Positions 1 to 11,011 of a DNA stretch of 64,000 bases are shown piece after piece. Each line of letters begins with the position of its first letter. Position 1 is the first letter of the stretch. A model generated the notes under the pieces. It made no database searches, had not been told where the DNA came from, and worked only from the letters and a program-made list of their open reading frames with translations. Source of the DNA: Platerodrilus igneus (taxonomy: Eukaryota > Arthropoda > Insecta > Coleoptera > Lycidae); contig JARFIW010001082.1 of the NCBI GenBank assembly GCA_036346225.1, positions 6,758,001 to 6,822,000 on the forward strand. The letters are read 5' to 3'. A program made the position numbers and the translations under genes.

Positions 1-195
1 ATGACGACATATTGTGATTTGGTCGAAGACAATTCAAACACAACCAGTGATGTTTGGCTTGCTCATGACGTTTAGTTGGAGACAATTTAAGAATTTGCTC
101 GCACAAATACAACGAATGAGTTCCCATACAAAGAATGCAAGACAACGGACTATTCTTAGGAGAATTAGTAGTCTGGGCTAAAACTGTTTTAAGCT

Positions 196-510
196 TCAAA
201 TCAAAATTCGAATGCGTGGACTTTTACTATTACATTGCTTATTAGCGGTACCTTTAGGCAATTTCAAGCGTTGGCTTAAAACAAGATTATCCAAGGCCAC
301 ACACTGTTTCGACAGAAAATCTTTGATAAAAGTGAATGTAGGTATCTCAGTAGAATTGAAGTGCAATTCAAATCGTTTACGAGTTTCCTCGTCGAGTTTA
401 CATAATAATAGATCTGCAAGAACGAAGTCCCAACTTTCAACATCAAACTGTAATGATGCCAAAATCGATAAATTTTCTGTAAAACAGTCGATAAAATTTC
501 TTAGTTGTTT
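196..510 (-). pseudogene. BEL/Pao gag fragment (DUF1759-like)
   Basis: The minus-strand frame at 196-462 has the pattern of the Pao/BEL gag DUF1759 region: SWDFVLADLLLCKLDEETR, then PTFTFIKDFLSKQ and an ALDN end. In the family this region belongs to the structural polyprotein that assembles retrotransposon particles. The similarity continues upstream to about 510, in another frame, and stops where the partial Polinton copy starts. The fragment is therefore both frameshifted and truncated. Bases 1-195 should be the downstream continuation, but I read no clear domain there. I am sure of the family and not of its exact borders. Confidence 0.7.
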
Positions 511-2114
511 CGATGCCGAGTCGGGGAAAATGTTTTAGTTACTTACATCTTTGAATAAAAAATATGCCTCATTAATTTTTATGCGACTTCAATATCCGCA
601 TAATAAAAGATGGCGTTTTAATTTGAATGGGCGCTTTTTTTTGTCCAGACAAGGGCAATGCTATTTAATTCTAATGAATTGCTATCGTTAATGTCATAAT
701 CGTGTATGTGCTTGGGATCGCAAATTAGATGCGTAATAAATTGTACGTCATTCGGAGTGATATAAATAAAGGATCCCTTGTAAGGCTTTTTTATCTTGTA
801 AAATATAAGTTTGAGAGTCGTGCAACGTGTTTTGTCATCGTGCAGCTTGCATTAAAAAACAGGTAATAATTGTAAATATATTTTTTAACTTTATGTAATT
901 ATATTCGTAATTAGAAATAAAATATGGAGTTAATTAAAAAATCAATTCAGTAAGCCGCATCGATAGGAAGAAGACCGTAAAGTCAAAGATCTCGAGCTAC
1001 AGCGCCCTTATCCGGTTTTAAGCATCAAATCTCTTCAGTCAAAGAAGAATTCTCGGCTCATTCTCGTCGAATTAGAAGAATGCGTTGTGTTCCTTCCGCA
1101 GAGAATCGCGGACGTAATTAGCGACAAAGACATCGAAGAGCTGAATAAACAGGAATGCCTTTGTTTGCACTACCTAGGATCGTTCGAAGTTGGTTAGTAT
1201 TTAATATTTTAATTTTTTATTTAAAAAACTAATACGAAATTCGTTTATTTTAAAGGTAAACCTAATCCTGCAGCGAGTATTTCCTTCTGCTGCATGGGCG
1301 AAAAACAAAAGGATCCATCATTATCAGCCCTCACGGATCCTCCCAAGGAAAATCAAGAACGGCAAGAGCAAAAAAGCCATCCGTATCGTCATCACACTAG
1401 AATACCTACTATACATGGTAATTAATTTTTATAATTTTAGTATTTTTACATCTTGATTTTTAAAGTTATGAGTATTGAATATAGAATTAGATCAGCAACC
1501 CATTACAATCGTGATATGCTAATTGCGGATTATCCACATAATTTTTATAGAATCGCATGCAAGGAATTGCCTGCTTATTTAAAAGACTTTAAATATCGGG
1601 ACGGTTTTTGATTGGGTCTCGAGCCCTTTTTCTATTTTGCATGCAATTTAATTTGTTCGACAATTTAACGTGCTTAGAAGATTCGTATTCTAACACAATA
1701 GCGTTTTGCTTCACCGACGTGTCTCGTATGAAAGAAAAGCTTTTAATTTATGTAATTACGACCGAAGGGCATTTTATAATATTAGCGAAAGCATCTCGGC
1801 CGGTATTAGGTTGTTTAGATTTGTAGATCAATCTGCCGTATCGCCATTAAAAACAGTGTTTAATTTTCAGTATAAATGTGAAAGTGACATTTTCTTTTAT
1901 GCAACTCTAAGAACCGATTGCCTATACGTGGACTTAAAAATAGAGAATTCGTGTTTTCAACTCAATTTATTAATTCTTTGTTGATTTGCAGAAAACCCTC
2001 CGCATGCGCTTGCATGAAATCGGCGATTTATTTGTCTATAGTAAATGTGTTAGAACGACAGATGTATTTTCTATAAAATCAACTAAAAATTACTTAAAAT
2101 ATGCTATAGACTTA
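510..2114 (+). repeat. Partial copy of Polinton-like 5' gene block
   Basis: This segment repeats 5345-6940 almost base for base. It carries the same TATA box (761-770), the same spliced OB-like gene with its intron, and the same downstream ORF (frames visible at 1470-1984). It lacks the inverted terminal repeat and ends abruptly at 2114, and relative to the other copy it lacks about 14 bases near 2092. Most other differences are single-base changes in homopolymer length. It could be the relic of an older Polinton insertion into BEL gag, later hit by Copia, or a rearrangement or assembly product. Confidence 0.85.
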
Positions 2115-2223
2115 CGCTTTGCGCTCCAAACTTGATTAATTTAGGTAATTTTATTCTAAATGCACAAACACTGGACTATTGTTTAACATTTGAGGTGCTC
2201 GCGGGAGGGTTTTGTTGATGTGA

Positions 2224-2516
2224 TGTAACAGAGCATTTCAACACGCTATGAAAACTGAAGCAAAACGCCTTTATAAAGCGATTTAATAAGAAACAAACTT
2301 AGTTACAAGGAAAATTCAACATAACGTACAACTTAAATATTATACATGTACAATGGTTATTAAGAAACATTATACATCGCGTTAGACGCAAGTACGTCTG
2401 TTGTATAACGGCAGACGGAACTTTACACCTGTCTATCGGCGAGTCGTAACACGAGCGCATCACTACAATGGTATCCTGCGCGTGGGATATCACTACCACT
2501 AGCGTTATTACTAACA
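2224..2516 (-). repeat. Candidate 3' LTR of the Copia element
   Basis: Read on the minus strand, a purine tract (about 2517-2524) is followed by TGTTAGTAATAACGC, and the segment closes with CTCTGTTACA at 2224. This gives TG...CA ends and about 293 bp, which is normal for Copia. It lies directly after the Copia RNase H remnant. No second LTR copy is in the window, so the outer border is inferred. Confidence 0.5.
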
Positions 2517-4021
2517 CTCCCCTGATACACGCGACTAACTGTAGAGTTGAACAAACCCATCATTTTCACACAATTTTCGAACTTTACGAGACAAAGCTAG
2601 TAAGCACATCCGCAAAAGCCTTCCGAAGGTAAATGTTGTAGAACAAACTGCTTGTCGTTCAGGGCTTCACGTATGAAATGATTCTTCACATCGATGTGTT
2701 TACTTAAGTTGAAACACTGGATTATCAGCTAACTTCAATGCACTCATGTTGTCATTATAAACAACTACCTGAGCTAATTTTTCGAAACCAAGTTCTATCA
2801 GGGCGTTTCGAAGATAATAAACACTTTGGCAATTTCAGTCAATCCCATATATTCGGCCTCTGTAGACGAGAGAGCCACAGTACGCTGCTTTCTGTTCCCA
2901 TTGAGATTGGACAACTAGACAACATAAATGAAAATCCTTAAAGATCTTCTGTCGATGGTCATAAGAAAACGATCTACGTAACCTTAAGAGCATCTTTGGT
3001 TGGAGAATACACCAACCCTAAATTAATACTTCCTTTAAGATATCGAAGAAATCAATCGCCGTCCAATGACAATTCCTGTAACAGTTATTAAACTGGCTAA
3101 GATAGCTAACAGTGTAACTTATGTTAGGTCGCGTTGCAACTGATAGATAAGTCAACGCTCCGATCAGTTCTCTGTACGGTAATTTATCTTCTTCATCCGA
3201 CGCGGATTCAGTTGGTTTAGACAACTTAGTGCCCGGATCGATAGGAGTACTGATTGGTTAGTTCAGACATTCCAAATCTGTCTAATATTTCCTTTATGTA
3301 ACCTTTCTGATGTAGCATAATTTTATCATCTTTCGAGAAAATTCAATCCTAAACAGTATCCAACGCTACCGAGATCCTTAACTTCAAACTTTCTGAACAA
3401 TTTAGATTTTAAACTGTCAATTGTTTTCAGATTCCTGGAAGCAATCAATATATCGTCAACATAGATTATTATCAGAGTTAATTCATCACCTTGACCCATT
3501 CGATATAAACAAGGATCAGAATTTGTTGGTTTAGCACCACATTCTTGCAATGTTTTGTTTAAATAGCATACCAACTGCGTCCAGAATGTTCTAAACAATA
3601 TAAAGCCTGATTCAGCAAACAAACTTTGTTGCCACTCTGTATATCGTTTCAGCATATAAACGATACCTTTCCAATAAATGATTAATCGTTTACATAAAAT
3701 CTTCAAGATTTTTGCTAACTGTTTTGAAGTTCCAAAATATTTTCTCTGCAATTCTCCATTTAAATAAGCACGTCACACCTAATTGATTAATATGTATTCC
3801 AAAATGCTTTTCAATTTCAGAAACTAATCTTACTGAAAATGAGGCACAGGAGCTAAAGTTTGACCAAGTGTTACGCCAGGCTTGCTGCAATATCCCAGAA
3901 TATCTTGCTTTCCTGCGATCAAACTCCCGTCATTTGCAGTTTATTTCGTAAAACCATTCTGCTTCCGATAATTTCTTTATCAATGGCCTGTCAACTAAAG
4001 ACCAAGTATTATTCTTTAATA
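2517..4021 (-). pseudogene. Copia pol 3' half: reverse transcriptase and RNase H (broken)
   Basis: This is the downstream half of a Copia polyprotein on the minus strand. Around 4010-3950 it reads LKNNTWSLVDRPL, a typical start of the Copia reverse transcriptase. The catalytic loop YVDDILIASR is at about 3440-3470, and KDLGSVGYCLGL follows at about 3350. The LIGALTYLSVATRPNISY segment at about 3110-3180 leads into RNase H. RNase H is visible only in pieces at 2550-2960, with words such as DNMSALKLADNP and KHIDVKNHFIREAL. Several frameshifts and stops make it non-functional as read. Its upstream half lies beyond the Polinton-like insertion, at 28074-30112. Confidence 0.85.
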
Positions 4022-4027
4022 TAGATA

Positions 4028-4870
4028 ATTAGTATTATATGGAGAAGCTGGGACATCGCAATTTCAAAGGGTCATAAATATTCTTGAAAAATGTGTTGTT
4101 GTATTTATTGGAAGAGTTTTATGCCGGTGTGAAGGCCATGCATGGTAGGAGTGTGTGTGATTAGTATCAGTTAGGTTTGAGGATAACGATTTGTAATATG
4201 GAGAAGCCCCCTGGCCCTTTTAAAAGGATCATAAAATCTCGTAAAAGGGTCGTATTATGTAAAGAGAGGTATGTATGTGCATCGTTGTTTAAGGTGTAGG
4301 GTATGTATCGGTAACCGGTGAAGTTAACGTGGAAAACGTGAAACACCTCTGATAAATTGTTGTAGTAGATATCGATCCGAGTCGTCAAAATGTTATTCTT
4401 GTTTTATTTTCGAAACGAAAGGTATGTATCGTTATGGTATAGTGTGTAGAGGGCCGTAAGTGTAAAGTCTAAGACGAAATATCGTAAAGGTGCGCAAACG
4501 GTGCGAACGTGTTATGTTTTAATGTGTTTTACAATGTGGTGGTCACGTTCGAGAATAAGTCTGAGTAAATACGGAAGGGTTTTTATTACAGATGTCGATA
4601 CTAAAATTTGACGGCCCTTTAAACGGCTGTCCCAGCTATCCAAAACTATACTACTGACGTAATCGTATTTTTCTCAAGATGGTTCGAAATGACGTGTAAA
4701 GTATTTTAGCCCTCCATGAAGAAGATGCCGAAAGTGCGCTATTTAATTCGTATACAAATTACGGGGTCACGAATAGCTCATCGGACACACGTGCAAGACG
4801 TTTCAAGTAAACATTTAATAATTTAATAGGTTACGCTCGTTTCGTAGGCATTATGAAGTATTTAAATAAC
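4028..4870 (+). repeat. Left inverted terminal repeat of the Polinton-like element
   Basis: The start (AGTATTATATGGAGAAGCTG) is matched in inverted orientation at the right end (about 28050-28073). Further blocks at about 4190-4330, 4420-4520 and 4770-4865 match the right arm in the same order. The outer motif recurs around 4195, and an inverted piece of it lies at about 4608-4650. A block with the words TCATCGGACA and GTGCAAGACGTTT occurs twice (about 4773 and 4918). The left repeat is therefore longer than the right one and internally duplicated. Confidence 0.75.
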
Positions 4871-5344
4871 GCAGAGATTTCAGATCGTCGGGCAAGAGAA
4901 AAAACTGGTTCCGATTATCTCATCGGACACGTGCAAGACGTTTTAATAATCTTTTAATAATTTGAGTGCATTATATGAACCAAAGCATATACGATGACAA
5001 AATCGTATTTTTGCCGAGAAATAAAAAGTGGTCGTAAATTTCGTATAGTATACATTCATTGTATGAAAAGGAAGTTAAAATATAAATGATCGAGTATGTT
5101 TGTATAATTATTTTTATTATCGAAGTCTGGAATTGCTTTTGATTAAAACATTGTATGCATAAAAGATAGCTTCTTGGAACGCGTAAAGAAAATACTGTAG
5201 TTTCATGATTACATCATTCGTGAGTAAGTTTTAATTTCAGTACACATCGTTTTGCATCATTAATTATATAGGAACCCATTATTTTAACAAATATGGGCTC
5301 ATAAATCCTCGAAATATAGACGTTTGGATTTTTATATTACTTTA
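4871..5344. other. Non-coding stretch between left repeat and first gene
   Basis: It contains the second copy of the terminal-repeat block (4905-4960) and then AT-rich sequence with no open frame that I can support. It ends where similarity to the partial copy at 510 begins. Confidence 0.5.
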
Positions 5345-5587
5345 TCGATGCCGAGTCGGGGAAAATGTTTTGTTACTTACATCTTTGAATAAAAATATGC
5401 TCATTAATTTTATGCGACTTTCAATATCCGCATAATAAAAAGATGGCGTTTTAATTTGAATGGCTTTTTTGTCCAACAAGAGCAATGCTATTTAATTCTA
5501 ATGAATTGCTATCGTTAATGTCATAATCGTGTATGTAGCTGGGATGCAAATTTAGATGCGTAATAAATTGTACGTCATTCGGAGTGA

Positions 5588-5597
5588 TATAAATAAA
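5588..5597 (+). promoter_or_regulatory. TATA box of the left-arm genes
   Basis: TATAAATAAA is followed about 30-40 bases later by a plausible start region (GAGAGTCGTGC) and then by the first spliced gene. The same box is conserved at 761-770 in the partial copy. Position and conservation support a polymerase II core promoter. Confidence 0.5.
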
Positions 5598-5746
5598 GGA
5601 TCCCTTGTAAGGCTTTTATCTTGTAAAATATAAGTTTGAGAGTCGTGCAACGTGTTTTGTCATCGTGCAGCTTGCATTAAAAACAGGTAATAATTGTAAA
5701 TATATTTTTAACTTTATGTAATTATATTCGTAATTAGAAATAAAAT

Positions 5747-6240
5747 ATGGAGTTAATTAAAAATCAATTCAGTAAGCCGCATCGATAGGAAGAAGACCGT
5801 AAAAGTCAAAGATCTCGAGCTACAGCGCCCTTATCCGGTTTTAAGCATCAAATCTCTTCAGTCAAAGAAGAATTCTCGGCTCATTCTCGTCGAATTAGAA
5901 GAATGCGTTGTGTTCCTTCCGCAGAGAATCGCGGACGTAATTAGCGATAAAGATATCGAAGAGCTGAATAAACAGGAATGCCTTTGTTTGCACTACCTAG
6001 GATCGTTCGAAGTTGGTTAGTATTAATATTTTAATTTTTATTTAAAAACTAATACGAAATTCGTTTATTTTAAAGGTAAACCTAATCCTGCAGCGAGTAT
6101 TTCCTTCTGCTGCATGGGCGAAATACAAAAGGATCCATCATCATCAGCCCTCACGGATCCTCCCAAGGAAAATCAGAACGGCAAGAGCTAAAAGCCATCC
6201 GTATCGTCATCACACTAGAATACCTACCTATACATGGTAA
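5747..6240 (+). CDS. Spliced OB-fold-like gene of the Polinton-like element
   Basis: The most convincing coding segment runs from about 5800 to 6015, with words such as RPYPVLSIKSLQ, LILVELEECVVFLPQRI and LHYLGSFEVG. Its spacing resembles small OB-fold, ssDNA-binding-like ORFs that I recall from insect Polinton-like elements; no function is proven. A 60-bp intron (6016-6075, GT...AG) splits a glycine codon, and removing it continues the frame into KPNPAASISFCC. A second GT...AG intron is possible from about 6238 to 6283; it would join in frame to the ATG at 6286. The nominal ATG at 5747 is out of frame because of an A-run whose length differs between the two copies. This copy stops near 6190, while the copy at 510 stays open longer there. 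Confidence 0.5.
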
Positions 6241-6285
6241 TTAATTTTATAATTTTAGTATTTTTACATCTTGATTTTTAAAGTT

Positions 6286-6836
6286 ATGAGTATTGAATAT
6301 AGAATTAGATCAGCAACCCATTACAATCGTGATATGCTAATTGCGGATTATCCACATAATTTTTATAGAATCGCATGCAAGGAATTGCCTGCTTATTTAA
6401 AAGACTTTAAATATCGGGACGGTTTTTGATTGGGTCTCGAGCCCTTTTTCTATTTTGCATGCAATTTAATTTGTTCGACAATTTAACGTGCTTAGAAGAT
6501 TCGTATTCTAACACAATAGCGTTTTGCTTCACCGACGTGTCTCGTATGAAAGAAAAGCTTTTTAATTTATGTAATTACGACCGAAGGGCATTTTATAATA
6601 TTAGCGAAAGCATCTCGGCCGGTATTAGGTTGTTTAGATTTGTAGATCAATCTGCCGTATCGCCATTAAAAACAGTGTTTAATTTTCAGTATAAATGTGA
6701 AAGTGACATTTTCTTTTATGCAACTCTAAGAACCGATTGCCTATACGTGGACTTAAAAAATAGAGAATTCGTGTTTTCAACTCAATTTATTAATTCTTTG
6801 TTGATTTGCAGAAACCCTCCGCATGCGCTTGCATGA
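6286..6836 (+). CDS. Unknown protein, one apparent frameshift
   Basis: The frame begins with MSIEYRIRSATHYNRDML at 6286 and reaches a stop near 6427, directly after a T-run. From 6426 another frame continues at once with GSRALFLFCMQFNLF and stays open to 6836, near ICRNPPHALA. The two frames differ by one base in the T-run, and the partial copy (1470-1984) shows the same break. I see no signal peptide, membrane segment or known catalytic motif; the sequence is rich in aromatic residues and cysteines. It may be a separate gene or the last exon of the OB-like gene. Confidence 0.45.
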
Positions 6837-7131
6837 AATCGGCGATTTATTTGTCTATAGTAAATGTGTTAGAACGACAGATGTATTTTCTATAAAATCA
6901 ACTAAAAATTACAGATTCAGAAAAATATGCTATAGACTTATCCTTTTGTATAAGATTTTTAAACTCGTACAAATTGTTAGAATAAAACGGGAACTGCATG
7001 CCGAATTAGAAGCCATTTTATGGTCCTGCGATTTATCGCCCAAAGACGATACGCCGAACGTATTAGTAAAATTGCACGGTTCAAAATACAGAAAGTTGGC
7101 ATTGAAATACGAAAAAAAAAATGTTAACTAA
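6823..7131 (+). CDS. Unknown basic ORF
   Basis: A 102-residue frame that begins inside the end of the previous ORF. It contains ILLYKIFKLVQIVRIKREL and later LKYEKKNVN before the stop. It is rich in lysine and isoleucine. The partial copy at 510-2114 ends inside this ORF, so there is no second copy to test the frame. No family was recognised. It could be the start of a gene continuing into the next ORF after a frameshift. Confidence 0.3.
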   Translation: MRLHEIGDLFVYSKCVRTTDVFSIKSTKNYRFRKICYRLILLYKIFKLVQIVRIKRELHAELEAILWSCDLSPKDDTPNVLVKLHGSKYRKLALKYEKKNVN

Positions 7132-7162
7132 CAGAAAAATCGAAGCGGACGCGGGCGTTTAG

Positions 7163-7582
7163 ATGTGTTGTGATCAGATGCTACAGTTGTATCGAAAAGT
7201 GCACGCAATTTTAACGAAATGTCGTAAAACTAAAGTATTTCGCAATTGGGTTCGAATATTAAAATCACACATTCACAACACCGAATCGATTTTAAGAACG
7301 GTGAAACAAACTTCTTCTTCGCTCTCGGCTAGTTATCTGAATCTATTCGAAAATCTTCTATGCCATATGAAAAGATATAAAATGCTATTTAAAAATCTAT
7401 TAAAAAAACTACTGCGGCAGAATGTTCCTAAACAATGGATGTATTCTCGAGCACGCCTCGACATTCTGAATTGGTTTGGAAGCCGATCGTGTCTGCGTTT
7501 AAATCGAGAATTCAAACAGCTCAAATTATTAATGTTGCACATAAAGATCTTAATTTATTTATCGAAGATTGTAAAAAACTAA
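7163..7582 (+). CDS. Unknown basic, probably helical ORF
   Basis: A 139-residue frame, strongly basic, with stretches such as NLLKKLLRQNVPKQW that look helical. It overlaps the polymerase N-terminal module (from 7435) in another frame. At the other end of the element the paralogous module is also preceded by a basic N-terminal segment (27252-26953). By analogy 7163-7434 may be the start of the polymerase gene, with a frameshift near 7430. No known domain was identified. Confidence 0.35.
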   Translation: MCCDQMLQLYRKVHAILTKCRKTKVFRNWVRILKSHIHNTESILRTVKQTSSSLSASYLNLFENLLCHMKRYKMLFKNLLKKLLRQNVPKQWMYSRARLDILNWFGSRSCLRLNREFKQLKLLMLHIKILIYLSKIVKN

Positions 7583-7944
7583 TTTTATCCAAATTGTATA
7601 CGATTTTTAAAAATCACTCGGTAAACCTTAAAATTAATGTCGTGTTAGCGTGCGATTTTTCAAATTTTCCGTCGCGCTCAACGAAAATGAGTTTCAAACT
7701 AGGTATTTTCGACGCCCAACTTTTAATTTGTTTCGGCAATTTAGAGAAGTTTAACGAGTGGTTTGCGTGCAATATCGCAACACGCTTGTTGGATAAAATA
7801 GAGAACGACGCAATGCACGGGTCAGGATTCACGCTATCCGAAATATTATTTTTAAATGTTAATATTAATAAATGCTATGATATGTTTCACGCGAGTTGTT
7901 TCATGCCTCTTCCTATCGCAATTCAAAACAAAAGGCCTGTTTAA
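7435..7944 (+). CDS. Polymerase N-terminal module (conserved VNIN domain)
   Basis: A 169-residue open frame ending at 7944. Conserved words are SAFKSRIQTAQIINVAHKD, LKINVVL and SGFTLSEILFLNVNINK, followed by LPIAIQNK. I recall this module just upstream of the polymerase in Polinton-like elements of insects; its activity is unknown to me. The stop at 7944 is probably a frameshift, because words typical of the next polymerase segment (ISDISKFEKQNDISVNVFAL) can be read at about 8090-8155 in another frame. A diverged paralogue is encoded at 26453-26908 on the opposite strand. Confidence 0.7.
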   Translation: MDVFSSTPRHSELVWKPIVSAFKSRIQTAQIINVAHKDLNLFIEDCKKLILSKLYTIFKNHSVNLKINVVLACDFSNFPSRSTKMSFKLGIFDAQLLICFGNLEKFNEWFACNIATRLLDKIENDAMHGSGFTLSEILFLNVNINKCYDMFHASCFMPLPIAIQNKRPV

Positions 7945-9754
7945 ACATTAGAAACAATGATTTTCATGCTTTTATTGGAGCGTTTTAGCCGGAATAATTA
8001 AGCCTACAGCAGGTAAGCATGCTAATCGCACAACTTCGTATCCGCATTTTGCAGAAATTTTAATATGAAAATTTCGTCAGCCCCATGCCTATATCGGATA
8101 TATCGAAATTCGAAAAGCAGAATGATATTTCTGTAAATGTTTTTGCTCTTATTTTAAAACGCGCTCGATACATCGTAACACCGGTACAATTAACTAGCCA
8201 AAACGAGATAAACACGTTAATCTGTTAATTGTTGAAGATGCGTATGTCGACGAGTCGTCAAAATTTAATTCTGACGACGGCGAATACGTCAACGGCGACG
8301 AGGACGACGACGACGGCGACGAGGCCGATAAAGTTGGAAAAAGTTTGGAAGAATTAAAAAAATATTAAAGATTATAAACGGGGCGTTAGATATCATTATT
8401 GTCTTATAAAAATTTAGCCTCACTTGTGAGAGGTCAATTAACTAAACATACGGGTCACTTTTACGTATGCGATAGATGTCTCTCCTATTTTTACGATCGC
8501 AAACGTCTCGATGCCCACGAGCAAGTATGCGAAAAACTTAACGAGTGTCGTGTTATTTTACCCTCCGAAAAACAAATATTTACAATTTAAAGATTTTAAG
8601 TATAAAATACCTGTGCCGATGGTGGTTTATTCTGACATAGAATGCCTTATTAAAAAACCGAAAGAGCTCGAATCAGAACGCACTTTCAAATACCAGGAAC
8701 ATATTCCGTTTTCAATAGGATATTATTTTTATTGTGGATATGACGAATCTCTTTCATATTACAGTTCATACACGGGCACAGACTGCATTTCTTGGTTTGT
8801 GCGACAATTAAAACATATTGCCATATGTTATGGGAGCGCATTTTTAAAACGAGCCTGCTACGTCCTCTATAGATGCCTCGACGGCAAAAACGTGCTTTAT
8901 TTGCGAAGTCGATTTCTTGCCGGACGACGAAAAGGTTATCGATCACGATCACATGAATGGTTCTGTAAGAGGTGTTGCGCATAGCAGCTGTAATTTAAAT
9001 TTTAGGTTATTTCCAATTATTCCGTAGTCTATCATAATTTGAGCAATTATGATGCTCATTTTATTATTAAAGAGCTTGCTAACGCTTTCGAAGGCCCCAT
9101 GAATATAATACCCTTGAATAATGAAAATACATAACATTTTCTAAAAATACAACGACGCAAATGTGACGTTCAGATTCATAGATTCCTTTCGCTTTATGGC
9201 AATGTCATTGGAAAAATTAGCATGCGAGTTGTCTTTCGATGACTTTAAAGTTTTAAAAAGGAATTTAGCTCGCTAAACCCGGATCGCATTAAATTGCTAA
9301 TGCGCAAGGGTATTTTCCTACGAGTATTTGGATGACATTTTGAAATTAAGCCAAGAAAATCTTCCTCCTATAGAATGTTTTTATAGCAATCTTAATGAAT
9401 CACATATTGAAGAATCGAAATATATTCATGCGCAAACCGTATGGAGCACTTTTAAATGCAAAATTTAGGCGACTACGCGGACCTATATTTAAAATGCGAC
9501 ATTCTTTTACTTTTGCGATATATTCCAAGACTTTAGAAAAATTGTCTTGAAACATACAAATTGGATCCCTTAAATTTTGTGACTTTGGCGAGCTACTCGT
9601 GGTCTAGCATGTTATTATATACTAAAATCAGGCTAGAACTAATTTGTGACGTCGACATGTTTTTAATGATCGAAAGAGGCATTCGGGGGGGCCTTACTCA
9701 AGTCGTAAAACGATATGTAGAACCAATAATAAATATTATCCCCAAACGTATGAT

Positions 9755-11011
9755 CCATCCAAGCCGAATAAATTTTTATTTTACGGAGATATTAATAATC
9801 TCTATGGTCATGCCGAATCTTGCTATTTGCCTTACGGGGATTTCAAATGGCTAACGCCTGAAGAAATATTAAAATTTAATGTTACAACGGTGAGCATTAC
9901 GAGCGATAAAGGTTATATTATCGAATGCGACTTGGAATTTCCTACGGACATTCACGACGCTCAGAAAGAGTTGCCGATGTGCCCAGAACAGGACACGCCT
10001 CCGGGCTCGAAATTTTCAAAATTAATGTGCACTCTCACGAAAAAGTTCAACTACGTTGTGCATTACAGAAATCTCCAGGTTTATTTATCTGCGGGCGTAG
10101 TTATGACGCGCGTTCATAAGGTTTTAGAATTCGGTCAGTCTCCTTGGTTGAGACCGTTTGTCGAATTAAATACAAGAATGCGCACGGAAGCTAAAACGGA
10201 ATTTGCACAAAATCTATATAAATTTGCAAACAATTCCATTTTTGGTAAAACAATGGAGAATGTTAGGAAAAGACGCGTCATAAAATTAGTGACTCATTGG
10301 AGCGGTCGGTATGGTGCTCTATCTTTAATTTCCAAACCAAATTTCCATTCGGCAACGATTTTTGACAAAAATCTGGTCGCGATCGAATTGAGCAAAACAG
10401 AGATAGAGTTCAACAAACCTATCTACATGGTATGGCCATCTTAGAATTATCAAAATTGAATTATATAATTTTCACTACGATTTCATGAAGGCAAAATTTG
10501 CAAATAATTGCGAATTATGCTACATGGACACCGACAGCCTTTTGTATAGTGTGACGTGCAATGATTTCTATGAAGAGTGTATAAAGACGAATCTAGAAAA
10601 TTTGATACGAGCGCTTATGATCCCGATAACATCTATAAAATTCCTTTAATTAATAAAAAAGTCATTGGTCTTATGAAAGACGAAACTAGAGGTCGTATTT
10701 TAACGCACTTTGTAGGCCTTCGATCGAAAATGTACTCTTTAAAAATAGAAGGCCGTGAGATAATAAAGAAGGCTAAGGGTGTTAAAAAGTACATTATCGA
10801 TCAGCAAATCTGTTTCGATCACTATCTCGATACGTTACGAAATAAAGTAGTTATAGAACGAGACCAAAATAGCATACGATCATATTTGCATAAGGTATAT
10901 TCCATACGTCAGACGAAAATTGCTTTAAGTTATCAAGATGATAAAAGATACATTTTATCTAACGGAATAGATACTTTGCCTCATGGGCACTATCTAATAA
11001 AGGACCTTTGA
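9755..11011 (+). CDS. Polymerase catalytic core, three open segments
   Basis: The longest undisturbed part of the polymerase. The segment 9827-10444 begins just after motif A and contains TPEEILKFNV and motif B. A short frameshifted stretch carries motif C. The segment 10577-11011 contains IYKIPLINKKVIGLMKDE and ends with LPHGHYLIKDL. The catalytic aspartates of motifs A and C and the lysine-less NSIFG core of motif B are visible. The stop at 11011 is followed by AT-rich sequence, consistent with a true gene end. Confidence 0.85.

Larger units (their letters stand above)
7435..11011 (+). pseudogene. polB: Family B DNA polymerase (protein-primed type), frameshifted
   Basis: The replicative polymerase of the element, read in several frames. 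Parts in order: the N-terminal module (7435-7944); an acidic stretch (about 8236-8370); a zinc-finger region with YVCDRCLSYF (8399-8590); an exonuclease motif with YSDIEC (about 8623-8640); an HNH-like finger with CFICEVDF followed by DHDH and CN (about 8895-8995); polymerase motif A with GDINNLYG (about 9785); motif B with FANNSIFGKTMENV (about 10222-10264); motif C with YMDTDSLLY (about 10522-10548); and a C-terminal part to 11011. In Polintons such enzymes copy linear genomes, with a terminal protein as primer. About 1,190 codons fits the family. At least five frame changes separate the pieces, so it is inactive as assembled, although all core motifs survive. Confidence 0.9.
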
